In this document: positions 17,731 through 26,209 of the stretch, one piece after another
Position numbering within the stretch: the first letter of the stretch is position 1
How the letters are laid out: each line of letters starts with the position of its first letter
Assembly: GCF_900109935.1 (NCBI RefSeq)
Contig: NZ_FOBV01000012.1
Coordinates: forward strand, 29,674-93,673
Reading direction: 5' to 3'
DNA: 64,000 nt
Source of the DNA: Chryseobacterium taichungense
GTDB taxonomy: Bacteria; Bacteroidota; Bacteroidia; Flavobacteriales; Weeksellaceae
Notes under the pieces: generated by a model
What the model saw: only the letters and a program-made list of their open reading frames with translations
The model's database searches: none
Told to the model about the DNA's origin: nothing
Position numbers and translations under genes: made by a program

Positions 17731-18048
17731 ATGGATGAATACCATATCGGGGAAATGATAAAACGAGCTCTCAAAATCAGAAAAAGATACCATACCCTGG
17801 AAATCAGACAAAATGGTAAAGAATGGACTCCCGAACAGGATGCTCTTGCCTATCTTACCGATGCAGCAATTGTCGGGAGAAATGTCATGTCGCATCAGGA
17901 AAGCTGGCCGAAGATAAATTCCGCCGAAGAATTGGAACATAAATTAGGGGAAAATATGTGGTGGTTGATTATCTTAGCAGACCGCACCGGAGTTGATATT
18001 ATGCAGGCCCTGGAAAAATTTTTAACCAAAACCGAAAATATTTTATAA
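17731..18048 (+). CDS. MazG-like nucleotide pyrophosphohydrolase domain protein
   Basis: 105 residues, all-helical by composition. The stretch SAEELEHKLGENMWWLIILA (then DRTGVDI) at about residues 65-92 resembles the acidic ExxE...ExxD metal site of MazG-like housecleaning enzymes. The match is partial, so the catalytic role is tentative. Its stop codon directly abuts the ATG of tag, so the two genes are co-translated. Pairing with a DNA-repair glycosylase fits a nucleotide-pool or DNA-hygiene role (inference). Confidence 0.6.
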   Translation: MDEYHIGEMIKRALKIRKRYHTLEIRQNGKEWTPEQDALAYLTDAAIVGRNVMSHQESWPKINSAEELEHKLGENMWWLIILADRTGVDIMQALEKFLTKTENIL

Positions 18049-18600
18049 ATGAGTTACTGTTTAGCAATAGAGAGAATGACCCCCGAAGACCGCAAGGCAC
18101 TTCATCAAAAATACCACGATCATCATTACGGATTTCCGATTCATGATGATAATGAACTGTTCGGAAGGCTGATCATGGAGATCAATCAGGCCGGACTGAG
18201 CTGGGAAACGATCCTGAAAAAAGAAGAAGGTTTCCGAAAAGCATACGATAATTTTAATATCAAAAAGGTAGCTGCCTACTCCGAAGCCGACCGTGAAAGA
18301 CTTTTGAATGATCCCGGAATTATCAGAAATAAGCTGAAGGTAAATGCAGCCATAGAAAATGCAAAAACCATCATTTCGCTTCAGGAAGAATTCGGCTCAT
18401 TCGAAAAATGGCTGGAGCATCATCATCCTAAAACATTACCGGAATGGATGAAGCTGTTCAAGAAAACCTTCAAATTTACTGGCGGAGAAATCGTCAACGA
18501 ATTCCTGATGAGCATCGGCTACCTCAAAGGATCTCATTCTGAAAACTGTCCGATTTACGAAAAAGTGATCCAGCAAAACCCAAAGTGGCTGGAATCTTAA
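18049..18600 (+). CDS. tag: DNA-3-methyladenine glycosylase I
   Basis: 183 residues. Tag removes 3-methyladenine from alkylated DNA as the first step of base excision repair. Family marks are visible: Cys near the N-terminus (SYC), YHDHHYGFPIHDDNELFGRL, INQAGLSWETILKKEEGFRK (substrate pocket), and the C-terminal zinc ligands in SHSENCPIY. The length matches the family. It follows the MazG-like gene with no gap. Confidence 0.93.
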   Translation: MSYCLAIERMTPEDRKALHQKYHDHHYGFPIHDDNELFGRLIMEINQAGLSWETILKKEEGFRKAYDNFNIKKVAAYSEADRERLLNDPGIIRNKLKVNAAIENAKTIISLQEEFGSFEKWLEHHHPKTLPEWMKLFKKTFKFTGGEIVNEFLMSIGYLKGSHSENCPIYEKVIQQNPKWLES

Positions 18601-18612
18601 CCATTAAAATTG

Positions 18613-18738
18613 AACCATTAAGCTTGATTTAAGAAGTTAAGCTGAGTTAAGTAATAAGTATGCCTATAAATAAGTATGCTTTAAAATATCTTTAGTCATC
18701 TTCATCAAACTTAACTCCTTCACAAAATCTTAATGGTT
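18613..18738. repeat. Palindromic intergenic element (AACCATTAAG ends)
   Basis: AACCATTAAG (18613-18622) is exactly inverted as CTTAATGGTT (18729-18738). A nested pair, AAGAAGTTAAG and CTTAACTCCTT, lies inside. Related words (AACCATTAAGG, GGAGTTTAAG) occur at 62779-62815, so this is probably one member of a dispersed family. Confidence 0.6.
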
Positions 18739-18750
18739 AAATATTTACAT

Positions 18751-18870
18751 TAACGTCATTTCGGGTAGCTTTTTTGAAAAGCATATCGAGAAATTTATGA
18801 ATCTCAGTACTCACGGGCTCTAGATACATTTTTCTCCGCTTCGCTTCGACAAACACTCGAGCTGACGTTA
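18751..18870. repeat. 120-bp palindromic repeat with TAACGTCA/TGACGTTA ends
   Basis: The terminal 8-mers TAACGTCA (18751-18758) and TGACGTTA (18863-18870) are perfect inverted repeats. The interior has TTTCTCCGCTTCGCTTCGAC and CTCGAG words typical of Bacteroidota extragenic palindromes. The right end supplies the stop codon of the minus-strand gene that ends at 18868. Confidence 0.65.
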
Positions 18871-19242
18871 TGTTAATTCTACCTGGCTTTTCAATCTTTC
18901 TGAAAGCATAGCAATAATTCTTTTGTTATAAGCTTTCGTGTCGGAAAGATATATAACCATTTCATCGGAAGTCAGCATTCCGACGGTCATTCCTATGAAT
19001 GTATTTCTTAATGCATTGTCTTTTTGCAGGCTTTGATCAATAAAAATTAGTTTCTTTTCTGTTTGTAAAGCATTAAAATCTGAAATTTTGCGTAATGCAT
19101 AATCCCTGAACAGTATTAGATAGATCTCGTTCTGTAGTTTTAAAATTGGGCGAAGAACCTGATTTTGAAAAATTTCGACATCACTGCTGTTATCGTATAC
19201 TGGAAGGGAGAGTCTCTCCCGAAGGTCCTTTTTGTCTGGCAT
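18868..19242 (-). CDS. Hypothetical helical protein
   Basis: 124 residues with no signal peptide or membrane segment. The sequence is mostly amphipathic helices (ILKLQNEIYLILFRDYALRK, FIDQSLQKDNALRNTFIGM). No family is recognised. The C-terminal codons run into a palindromic repeat element, which supplies the stop codon. It lies 16 nt downstream of the patatin gene and is probably co-transcribed with it. Confidence 0.6.
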   Translation of the reverse strand: MPDKKDLRERLSLPVYDNSSDVEIFQNQVLRPILKLQNEIYLILFRDYALRKISDFNALQTEKKLIFIDQSLQKDNALRNTFIGMTVGMLTSDEMVIYLSDTKAYNKRIIAMLSERLKSQVELT

Positions 19243-19258
19243 GATTTATTGTCTTAAG

Positions 19259-20845
19259 TTACCCCACCGTCTTTGTATCCTCTTCCTTTAAAATCTTTTT
19301 CTCCTTCATGGAAAGCATCATCCGTTCGTATTTGTACTTTTCCCAGTCGAAATTATTGAGGAAATCGAGGGCAGCCTGAAATCCGCGGTTGAAGAGTTCT
19401 TCTTTTTCTTCTCTTTTCATGAAAAAATTCAGCCAGCTGCTGCTTCCACAATTCACAATTTGTATGCTGAAAAGATGATAGAACGTATGCTTGGTGAGGA
19501 ATGTTTTATCGTTGAATCCTTTTAAAGTATTGATGATATTTCCGGCGTAGGTGAGGGGAGAGGCAAGGATCTCTTCACTCGTTTTCCCTTTACCGGCAAG
19601 CAGGTCAGAATCATTGGTGAGCTGTACCCCGAACAAAGGCATCCTCGGATAGAAGATATCAGTGGCATGGAAAAGATCAATAGGGAAGTTTGAAATACTT
19701 CCACCATCGATGAAAACTCCGGCAGGATAGATGTCTTCCGGCAAGGTATTCATCCAGAATTTCCAGGCATATTTTACGGAATCATCATTTTTGTTAATGA
19801 CCTTTTGCATAGGCTCAAAAAAGAACGGAACCGACATGGAGGCACGCACAAATTCTGCAGGACTGGCGTGTTTCAATTCTTCTTCTGACCAGTAAAGATT
19901 GGCCATCGTAGGCAGTTCGACCTTTATTTTAGCATTGATATCTGTGGTCACTACAATGTATTCTGATTTCAGGAGGTAGAACGGATCTTTCTTGTAATAC
20001 TCGTTATTGACGGTGCTGTCGTAAAAGATTTTATACCGGATCTCATCAATATGTTCACTATGATTGGCTTTTATTTCCTCGATGCTCTGCAACGCCATCT
20101 GATAATACTGCATTTCATTCCCATAGCGATAATTGAGGTTGAGATCTTTACCGGTTTTCACAAACTTTTCATTGAGATGGGCTACAGTATTTATCCCGAA
20201 GCTGTCCAGGGCATTTTTCATGGCTGCTGAAAAAGTATTTCCAGGGTTTAATCCTGAATTTCTCTTTTTAAGGTCTGTGTAAATTTTTGCCAGGCATAAA
20301 ACCCCAATGATCACCAACAATAAAGGGATTGAAAAAAGAATCTTCGTCTGCCATATTTTTTCCGTAGGATATACAAATGCTAAGATTCCAAAAAATACGA
20401 GAATGCCGATCGCAATATATGAATTGATCTTAAGAAAATTCTTATTGTTCAGCATCGCATGGATGGTCGTTCTTACATAAGGTTTTCCATCCATAAAATC
20501 GGCGAAATTCCAGTTGAAAAGTATTTCTTTGATGATTTCACTTTTGGGTTCCTCTTTGGTTTTGCAGGCGGCTATCAGCATGGTATTGATGGCACCGGCA
20601 CTGGTTCCTGCTACTTTCAGAAAACGGATCCCAAAGATTTCCAGTCCGTACAGGTAACCTACCAGCGCACTTCCCCAGACACCACCACCTTCCTGTACAA
20701 ACTCGACATATTGATTTCCTCCGGCATCCAGAAGATCAGAAAATTCTTTTGCTGAAATGCGGTCGTGCAAGGCAGCCAGCTTTTCTTTGGATTCTCTGGA
20801 AAGGGTATCTTCTTCCAGAATTTTCTTGAGAGTTTGCGGTTTCAT
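19259..20845 (-). CDS. Patatin-like phospholipase with two internal membrane segments
   Basis: 528 residues. Patatin motifs are clear: oxyanion GGGVWG, nucleophile serine in KVAGTSAGAINTML (about residue 80), and the Asp of the dyad in VFIDGGSISNFPIDLF (about residue 390). Between them, at about 150-200, are two hydrophobic stretches (IAIGILVFFGILAFVYP and ILFSIPLLLVIIGVLCLA), suggesting membrane anchoring. The frame extends upstream to 20968, but the ATG at 20845 begins MKPQTLKKILEEDTLSRE and avoids overlap with mnmE. Patatins hydrolyse acyl groups of membrane lipids; the substrate here is unknown. Confidence 0.85.
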   Translation of the reverse strand: MKPQTLKKILEEDTLSRESKEKLAALHDRISAKEFSDLLDAGGNQYVEFVQEGGGVWGSALVGYLYGLEIFGIRFLKVAGTSAGAINTMLIAACKTKEEPKSEIIKEILFNWNFADFMDGKPYVRTTIHAMLNNKNFLKINSYIAIGILVFFGILAFVYPTEKIWQTKILFSIPLLLVIIGVLCLAKIYTDLKKRNSGLNPGNTFSAAMKNALDSFGINTVAHLNEKFVKTGKDLNLNYRYGNEMQYYQMALQSIEEIKANHSEHIDEIRYKIFYDSTVNNEYYKKDPFYLLKSEYIVVTTDINAKIKVELPTMANLYWSEEELKHASPAEFVRASMSVPFFFEPMQKVINKNDDSVKYAWKFWMNTLPEDIYPAGVFIDGGSISNFPIDLFHATDIFYPRMPLFGVQLTNDSDLLAGKGKTSEEILASPLTYAGNIINTLKGFNDKTFLTKHTFYHLFSIQIVNCGSSSWLNFFMKREEKEELFNRGFQAALDFLNNFDWEKYKYERMMLSMKEKKILKEEDTKTVG

Positions 20846-20918
20846 GGTGTTTGTGAGTGGTTGGTGAGTTAAAGTTTTTAAATATAAATTAGTAAATAAA
20901 AAATAGATAAAAGTGAGC

Positions 20919-22304
20919 TTATTTTCCGATACAAAACTTCGAAAATATATTACCCAATACCTCATCATTTGTCACCTCGCCGGATATTTCTCCAAGATGG
21001 TCCAAGGCATTTCTCAATTCATAAGCCAGCAATTCGGTAGAAATCTGGGATGATATCGCTTCATTTACTTTATGAACAGCATTCAGGGATTTTTGTAACG
21101 CTTCAAAATGGCGCTGATTGGTAATAACCACATTGTTTTCTGAAGCTTTCAGTTGCTCAACATAAGAAGACAATTCATTCTTTAAATCCTGGATATTCTG
21201 GTTTTCAACCGCTGAAATTTTTATAAAATCAAACTCATGCAAAATCTCGCTTCTGAAAATATCTTCCACTTTTTCATATTGAGTTGGAATGACTTCATCG
21301 ATTTTTGTAGCGCAGATGATCAGCTTCAGGTCGTCTCTTAACAAAGACTTGATCATTTCAATATCCTCGGAAAAATCCTCAGTTCCGGCATCCGCCAAAT
21401 ACACAAGAATATTGGCATTTTCCACTTTTTCTTTGGCTTTTTTAACACCAATGGCCTCAATTTCGTCAACAGTTTCCCGTAGTCCCGCCGTATCAATCAA
21501 CCGGAAAGCGTGCCCTTTAATATGCAAAACTTCCTCTATGGTATCTCTCGTTGTTCCTGCAATATTGCTTACAATTGCTCTTTCCTCCTTTAACAAAGCA
21601 TTTAATAACGTTGATTTTCCCGCATTAGGTTTTCCGATAATTGCCACAGCGGTTCCGTTTTTAATAGCATTTCCGTACTGAAAGCTTTCGATGAGTGAAT
21701 TTAGTTTTATCTCGATTTTATTGAGTAATTGGGTAAGCGCACTCCGATCGGCAAATTCTACATCTTCTTCTGCAAAATCCAGTTCCAGCTCTATCAAGGA
21801 GACAAAGTTTAGAAGATCAGTTCGCAATAAGGAAATTTCATTAGTGATTCCACCTTTCAGCTGACTAATTGCAACTTTTCGGGACGCCTCATTTTCAGAA
21901 GCAATTACATCAGCAATCGCTTCAGCCTGGGAGAGATCAATTCTTCCATTGATGAAAGCACGAAGGGTAAATTCACCCGCTTTTGCCATTCTCGCCCCGT
22001 TTTTGATCAGTGTTTCAAGAATACGTTTTCCAATGTGCGGAGATCCGTGAAAAGCAATTTCCACCGAATTTTCAGTTGTAAAACTTTTGGGAGCCAGAAA
22101 AATAGATAACATTACCTCATCAATCGACTCTTCTCCATCCATAAAATACCCATAATGGATTGTATGAGACTTCTGTTTTGTAAGGTTCTTGCCGGGAAAA
22201 CTTATCTGAACAACAGGTAAAGCATTATTTCCGGAAACTCGGATGATCCCCAAAGCTCCCACTCCATTGGCCGTAGCCAGCGCACAAATGGTATCATTAT
22301 TCAT
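20919..22304 (-). CDS. mnmE: tRNA modification GTPase MnmE
   Basis: 461 residues. MnmE works with MnmG to install the xm5U34 modification in wobble position of several tRNAs. The folate-binding N-domain starts TICALATANGVGALGIIRVS. The GTPase has G1 GKPNAGKST, G2 GTTRDT, G3 DTAGLRET and G4 ATKID. The C-terminus FCIGK includes the catalytic-type cysteine. Full length and single. Confidence 0.97.
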   Translation of the reverse strand: MNNDTICALATANGVGALGIIRVSGNNALPVVQISFPGKNLTKQKSHTIHYGYFMDGEESIDEVMLSIFLAPKSFTTENSVEIAFHGSPHIGKRILETLIKNGARMAKAGEFTLRAFINGRIDLSQAEAIADVIASENEASRKVAISQLKGGITNEISLLRTDLLNFVSLIELELDFAEEDVEFADRSALTQLLNKIEIKLNSLIESFQYGNAIKNGTAVAIIGKPNAGKSTLLNALLKEERAIVSNIAGTTRDTIEEVLHIKGHAFRLIDTAGLRETVDEIEAIGVKKAKEKVENANILVYLADAGTEDFSEDIEMIKSLLRDDLKLIICATKIDEVIPTQYEKVEDIFRSEILHEFDFIKISAVENQNIQDLKNELSSYVEQLKASENNVVITNQRHFEALQKSLNAVHKVNEAISSQISTELLAYELRNALDHLGEISGEVTNDEVLGNIFSKFCIGK

Positions 22305-22449
22305 ACTGCAAATTTACGTTTTTTCACCACAAACAAAAATACCCTTTATCTATTGCAGTCATTAGCAAAACTCAAATAAACCACAACCCAAACCCATCAA
22401 CTCTAAAATTCTCAAACCCTAAAATCATAAAACTAAACACTCATTACAT

Positions 22450-22590
22450 GAAATTTTTTCAGGAGCTTTTTCCGGCTTTCCGCACTCGCTATTTCTTTAC
22501 TCAGTCGCGGCGGCTTCGCCGCCGCGACTGAGTAAAGAAATGAGCTCAGACAATTGCTGCAATCCGGGCTATGACGGAACAGTGTTATTT
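22450..22590. repeat. Dispersed intergenic element with a perfect 51-bp hairpin
   Basis: A 24-nt arm (22491-22514, ATTTCTTTACTCAGTCGCGG then CGGC) is perfectly inverted at 22518-22541 around TTC. It is much more GC-rich than the surrounding DNA. Flanks AGGAGCTTTTTCCGGC and CAATTGCTGCAATCCGGGC look like the conserved arms of an extragenic repeat. It lies in the 585-bp gap between mnmE and the M24 peptidase gene. Confidence 0.65.
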
Positions 22591-22633
22591 AAATCAGCAC
22601 AAAATTTAACGAGCCACCCTTTAAATGATGATC

Positions 22634-22665
22634 ACAAAAAAATCACTTCAGAAACTGAAGTGATT
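22634..22665 (-). terminator. Minus-strand rho-independent terminator
   Basis: AATCACTTCAG and CTGAAGTGATT form a perfect 11-bp stem with a 3-nt loop. On the minus strand it is followed by a seven-T run. It lies downstream of the aminopeptidase P gene. Confidence 0.8.
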
Positions 22666-22798
22666 AAACGCTTTGAATTTACTAGTTATATGAAGATATG
22701 AAATGATGTTTTGTTGTGACAAAGATAAAATCATTAATTCGGTGTCTCTTCAGGATAATCCCTAAAATAATTACCGTAAAATTACGGTTGCACAAGAA

Positions 22799-22835
22799 AT
22801 AACTCGGCCCGGCAGGAACTGCCGGGCCGAGTTAT
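22799..22835. terminator. GC-rich 17-bp hairpin downstream of aminopeptidase P
   Basis: ATAACTCGGCCCGGCAG is perfectly inverted around GAA. There is no strong T-run on either side, so it may be an mRNA-end stabiliser rather than a terminator. It lies 55 bp past the gene's stop. Confidence 0.5.
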
Positions 22836-22889
22836 ATGATCACCATTAAAGATGAATTTTTCAACTAAATGATAAAATTTCAAATAAGA

Positions 22890-24659
22890 TTAAAGCGGGC
22901 TTACCAACTGGGTAAACCATTCTTTTACGTCACCTTCCAGATAAGGTCCTATTTTTTCTTCGCAGGTTTTGTGATAATTATTCAGCCATGCGATCTCTTC
23001 TCCGGAAAGAATATCTTTAACAATCGTATCCTTAAAGAACGGACAGAACGTCAATGTTTCAAACTCATAAAATGTTCCGGAATCAGTTGTTTCCGACTCC
23101 CGTACTGCGATCAGATTTTCATGACGGATTCCGTACTGTCCTTCAACATAATATCCTGGTTCGTTGGAGCATACCATGCCCGGTAGAAGTTCCTGAGGAT
23201 TCATATCCTTTCTGATATTTTGAGGACCTTCGTGGACATTCATAAAACTACCAACTCCATGACCGGTTCCGTGGTTAAAATCTTTGCCTTCCATCCATAG
23301 CGGAAGTCTGGCAATCGCATCCAGCTGCACGCCTCTTGTTCCCTTTGGAAATTTCACCATAGAAAGTCGGATCATTCCCTGCAAAACCAACGTAGAGTTT
23401 CTTTTAAACTCATCAGAAACAGTTCCTAACGCAAAAGTTCTTGTTATATCGGTAGTTCCTTCAAGATACTGACCTCCCGAATCCACCAGAATACTAGCAT
23501 CATTAGTTACCTCCTTACTGCCTTCGCTTTTTGCTGAATAGTGCATGATGGCTCCATTATCTTTATATCCGACAATACTTCCAAAGCTTTCTCCTACAAA
23601 ATTTTCTCCTTCAGCACGGAAACCTCTGAGCTTTTCCCCAATAGAATATTCGGTCATAGGCTCCTTTCCGGCGTTGTGAGTCAGCCAATACAGGAATTTC
23701 ACCATAGCCACACCATCTGTCACCATTACTTTTCTGAAACCTTCCAGTTCTGTCTCATTTTTCTGGGCTTTCATTAAATTACCAGGAACCGGAGCCTTAA
23801 TCATATGGTTTTCAGATTTCAAAGCTTCAAAAATAGACTGATTGCTGTTTGGGGAAACCAAAACTTTTTCATTTTTAAATTCCTTAATGCAATTGTAGAA
23901 TTCTTCGTAAGGCATCATTTTTACCCAAGCTTCATCCAATTGTTTTCTGGCTTCTACTTCAAGTTTTTCAAGATCTGTAAAAAGCTTTGCATCATTTTTC
24001 GTAATCACGATATATCCTAAAAACACAGGATTACTCTGCACATCACTTCCCCTGAGGTTGAGCGTCCAGGCAACATCGTCGAGACTTGAAATAACATGAA
24101 CCGTCGCTTCCATAGATTCCATTTTCTGGCGGATAGCTGCGATTTTTTCTGCAACAGATTTACCCGCTCTCTCTATTGGATGAACGAAGATCGGATTTTT
24201 AGAAGGCGTTCCCCTGTCTTTCCATACATTATCCAAAAGTGGAAAATCTATTAACGATATATTTTTAGCATTTAATCTTTCTGTCAGAAGCTCCCAGTTT
24301 GCGTGAGAAGTTGCCAAAGCATTTACAGCCACTCTTCCTTCTACCGGAATTTCAGAGATAATCCAGTCGATATAATTGGGTGTTCCTTCCATTCCCTCTT
24401 TGAAGAGATCAATTCCCGATCCTTCCAATTCAATCGCAGCTTGTGTAAAATACCTTCCGTCTGTCCAAAGTCCTGCTTTATCCTTAGTAACCACAACAAA
24501 ACCTGCGGAACCTAAAAATCCCGAAAGCCAGGCTCTTTCCTGCCATTCTTCAGGTAAATACTCACTCATGTGCGGATCGGCCGAATATACGATAAATGCA
24601 TCAACATTATTGTTCTGCATTTCTTCGCGAAGTGCAGCTATTTTTTCCTTTGAAGTCAT
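22890..24659 (-). CDS. Xaa-Pro aminopeptidase (M24B, aminopeptidase P family)
   Basis: 589 residues, the long three-domain form. N-terminal creatinase-like domains (VDAFIVYSADPHMSEYLPEE) precede the catalytic pita-bread fold, with metal ligands in DSGGQYLEGTTDITRTF, HGTGHGVGSF and NEPGYYVEGQYGIRHENL. It cleaves an N-terminal residue from peptides with proline in position 2. No signal peptide, so probably cytoplasmic. Monocistronic, with two hairpins downstream. Confidence 0.93.
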   Translation of the reverse strand: MTSKEKIAALREEMQNNNVDAFIVYSADPHMSEYLPEEWQERAWLSGFLGSAGFVVVTKDKAGLWTDGRYFTQAAIELEGSGIDLFKEGMEGTPNYIDWIISEIPVEGRVAVNALATSHANWELLTERLNAKNISLIDFPLLDNVWKDRGTPSKNPIFVHPIERAGKSVAEKIAAIRQKMESMEATVHVISSLDDVAWTLNLRGSDVQSNPVFLGYIVITKNDAKLFTDLEKLEVEARKQLDEAWVKMMPYEEFYNCIKEFKNEKVLVSPNSNQSIFEALKSENHMIKAPVPGNLMKAQKNETELEGFRKVMVTDGVAMVKFLYWLTHNAGKEPMTEYSIGEKLRGFRAEGENFVGESFGSIVGYKDNGAIMHYSAKSEGSKEVTNDASILVDSGGQYLEGTTDITRTFALGTVSDEFKRNSTLVLQGMIRLSMVKFPKGTRGVQLDAIARLPLWMEGKDFNHGTGHGVGSFMNVHEGPQNIRKDMNPQELLPGMVCSNEPGYYVEGQYGIRHENLIAVRESETTDSGTFYEFETLTFCPFFKDTIVKDILSGEEIAWLNNYHKTCEEKIGPYLEGDVKEWFTQLVSPL

Positions 24660-24821
24660 TTTTTGAATAATTTTTAAAGATGTGAAGTTACGAATTTAAA
24701 GGTTATGAGACAGGGTTTAATTATATTTTAGCAATTTATCATAGCACATTATATAATATTACACTTTCAAATAATATTTCCTTTATAATTAGCTGGAATG
24801 TTTAGTATACCAAAGCTTTTT

Positions 24822-25178
24822 TCACTTCCCAACGATTACTTTTCGATGTTCGGTTCCCCAATCAGCCAGAGTATCGATGATCTTTTTTAAAGTCAAACCG
24901 TATTCTGTCAGTTGATACTGTACCGTTACGGGTTGCGTGTCAATAACCGTTCGTTTTATAAGTTTATTCATTTCCAGATCCTTCAGTTCTTTACTGAGCA
25001 TTTTATTGGAAATGCCTTTCACATCATTCAGGATATCAGAAAAACGTCTTTTGTTATAATAGCAAACCGAAGAAATTATTGAGATCTTCCATTTGCCATT
25101 CAATATGTCCATTGCATCATGAACAGCCATAATTTGTTTTCTGTTTGTGTCGTTATCCGAGCATTTTATTTCCTCCAT
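24822..25178 (-). CDS. HxlR-family winged-helix regulator
   Basis: 118 residues. The HxlR pattern DILNGKWKISIISSVCYYNK, RRFSDILNDVKGISNKMLSK, ELKDLEMNKLIKRTV, VQYQLTEYGLTLKKIIDTLADWG is complete. Members often sense electrophiles or redox through a cysteine; here Cys occurs near the N-terminus (KCSDND) and in SVCYYNK. It is divergent from an SDR oxidoreductase across 162 bp carrying six GTTAC repeats, so it probably controls that gene and itself. Confidence 0.92.
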   Translation of the reverse strand: MEEIKCSDNDTNRKQIMAVHDAMDILNGKWKISIISSVCYYNKRRFSDILNDVKGISNKMLSKELKDLEMNKLIKRTVIDTQPVTVQYQLTEYGLTLKKIIDTLADWGTEHRKVIVGK

Positions 25179-25180
25179 AA

Positions 25181-25228
25181 GTTACCTTGTTACTCAAAAG
25201 TTACTGTTACTTTTAGTTACAAAGTTAC
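25181..25228. promoter_or_regulatory. Six direct GTTAC repeats, candidate HxlR operator array
   Basis: GTTAC occurs at 25181, 25189, 25200, 25206, 25216 and 25224, all in the same orientation, within 48 bp just upstream of the HxlR start. The last copy sits where the -33 element of the SDR promoter would be. Confidence 0.65.
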
Positions 25229-25248
25229 TAAAATAAATTTATTCATTT

Positions 25249-25256
25249 TAAATTTG
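25249..25256 (+). promoter_or_regulatory. TAAATTTG -7 element of the SDR gene
   Basis: Exact TAnnTTTG match 85 nt upstream of the SDR ATG. The upstream -33 zone is occupied by the GTTAC repeat array rather than a TTG. Confidence 0.5.
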
Positions 25257-25340
25257 CATCGTTAAAGAAATCGATTTCAAAAACAAAATAAATTCAAGTC
25301 TTAGACAAAAATTAATTTTCAATCATTAAAAATTTAAAAA

Positions 25341-26075
25341 ATGAATTTCACAAATAAAAATGTAGTGATTACAGGCGGAAGTGCGGGAATTGGACTAGCA
25401 ACCGCAAAAACGTTTATTGAAAAAGGAGCAAATGTTTTAATAACAGGACGAAATGCGGATAGTCTGCATACAGCTTCAGTGGAAATTAATAGCCCAAATT
25501 TGAAAACTTTAGCTTCTGATATTTCTAAACTGGCAGACATTGCAACATTGGAAAAAGAAATTGCAGAAAGCGGAAACAAAGTTGATGTGCTGGTTCTGAA
25601 CGCAGGAATTGCAAAACAATTTTCAATAGAAGAAACAACAGAAGAAGTGTTTGATGATTTGTTCAATATCAACGTGAAAGGATTGTTCTTTACATTACAA
25701 AACCTAATTCCACATTTAGCAGAAGGCGCCTCTGTTATTCTTATTTCGTCAGGAGTTTCAGTGAGCGGATATGCACAAATGGGAGCTTACGCCGCAACAA
25801 AAAGTGCAGTTGATGCAATTGCACGTACTGCAGCCATAGAATTGGCAGACAGAAAAATTCGGGTAAATACTGTAGCTCCCGGACTAACCGATACACCAAT
25901 GAATCGACAAACACCGGAAGATATTAAAAATGCTATTGCCGCAGCAGTACCTTTGAAACGAATTGGAGAAGCGGAAGAAATAGCAAATGCCATTGTTTTC
26001 CTGGCTTCAAGCGAAGCTTCTTATATTTCAGGTTCATACCTGTCAGTTGATGGCGGTGTGACTATTCGCAGATAA
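25341..26075 (+). CDS. Short-chain dehydrogenase/reductase
   Basis: 244 residues. The Rossmann motif TGGSAGIGLATAK (residues ~12-24), NAG (VLNAGIAKQ), a catalytic Ser region ISSGVSVSG, YxxxK in YAATKSAVDAIAR and the PG motif APGLTDTPMN are all present, as in classical SDRs. The NADP(H)/NAD(H) preference and substrate are not decided. Its divergence from an HxlR regulator suggests induction by an electrophile or quinone (inference). Confidence 0.92.
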   Translation: MNFTNKNVVITGGSAGIGLATAKTFIEKGANVLITGRNADSLHTASVEINSPNLKTLASDISKLADIATLEKEIAESGNKVDVLVLNAGIAKQFSIEETTEEVFDDLFNINVKGLFFTLQNLIPHLAEGASVILISSGVSVSGYAQMGAYAATKSAVDAIARTAAIELADRKIRVNTVAPGLTDTPMNRQTPEDIKNAIAAAVPLKRIGEAEEIANAIVFLASSEASYISGSYLSVDGGVTIRR

Positions 26076-26104
26076 TATTTAAAACTCATTTTCGCTTTTG
26101 CGTC

Positions 26105-26148
26105 AAAGCGTTGTCAAGGTTATTGAATGAATCTTAACAACGCTTTTT
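26105..26148 (+). terminator. Terminator downstream of the SDR gene
   Basis: AAAGCGTTGT and ACAACGCTTT form a 10-bp stem with an internal, partly paired loop, followed by a T-run. Confidence 0.7.
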
Positions 26149-26209
26149 CAATAAATTTTAATTCACAACAGTTTATTGCGATGAATGATTTTTCAGATTG
26201 TTGTTTGCT

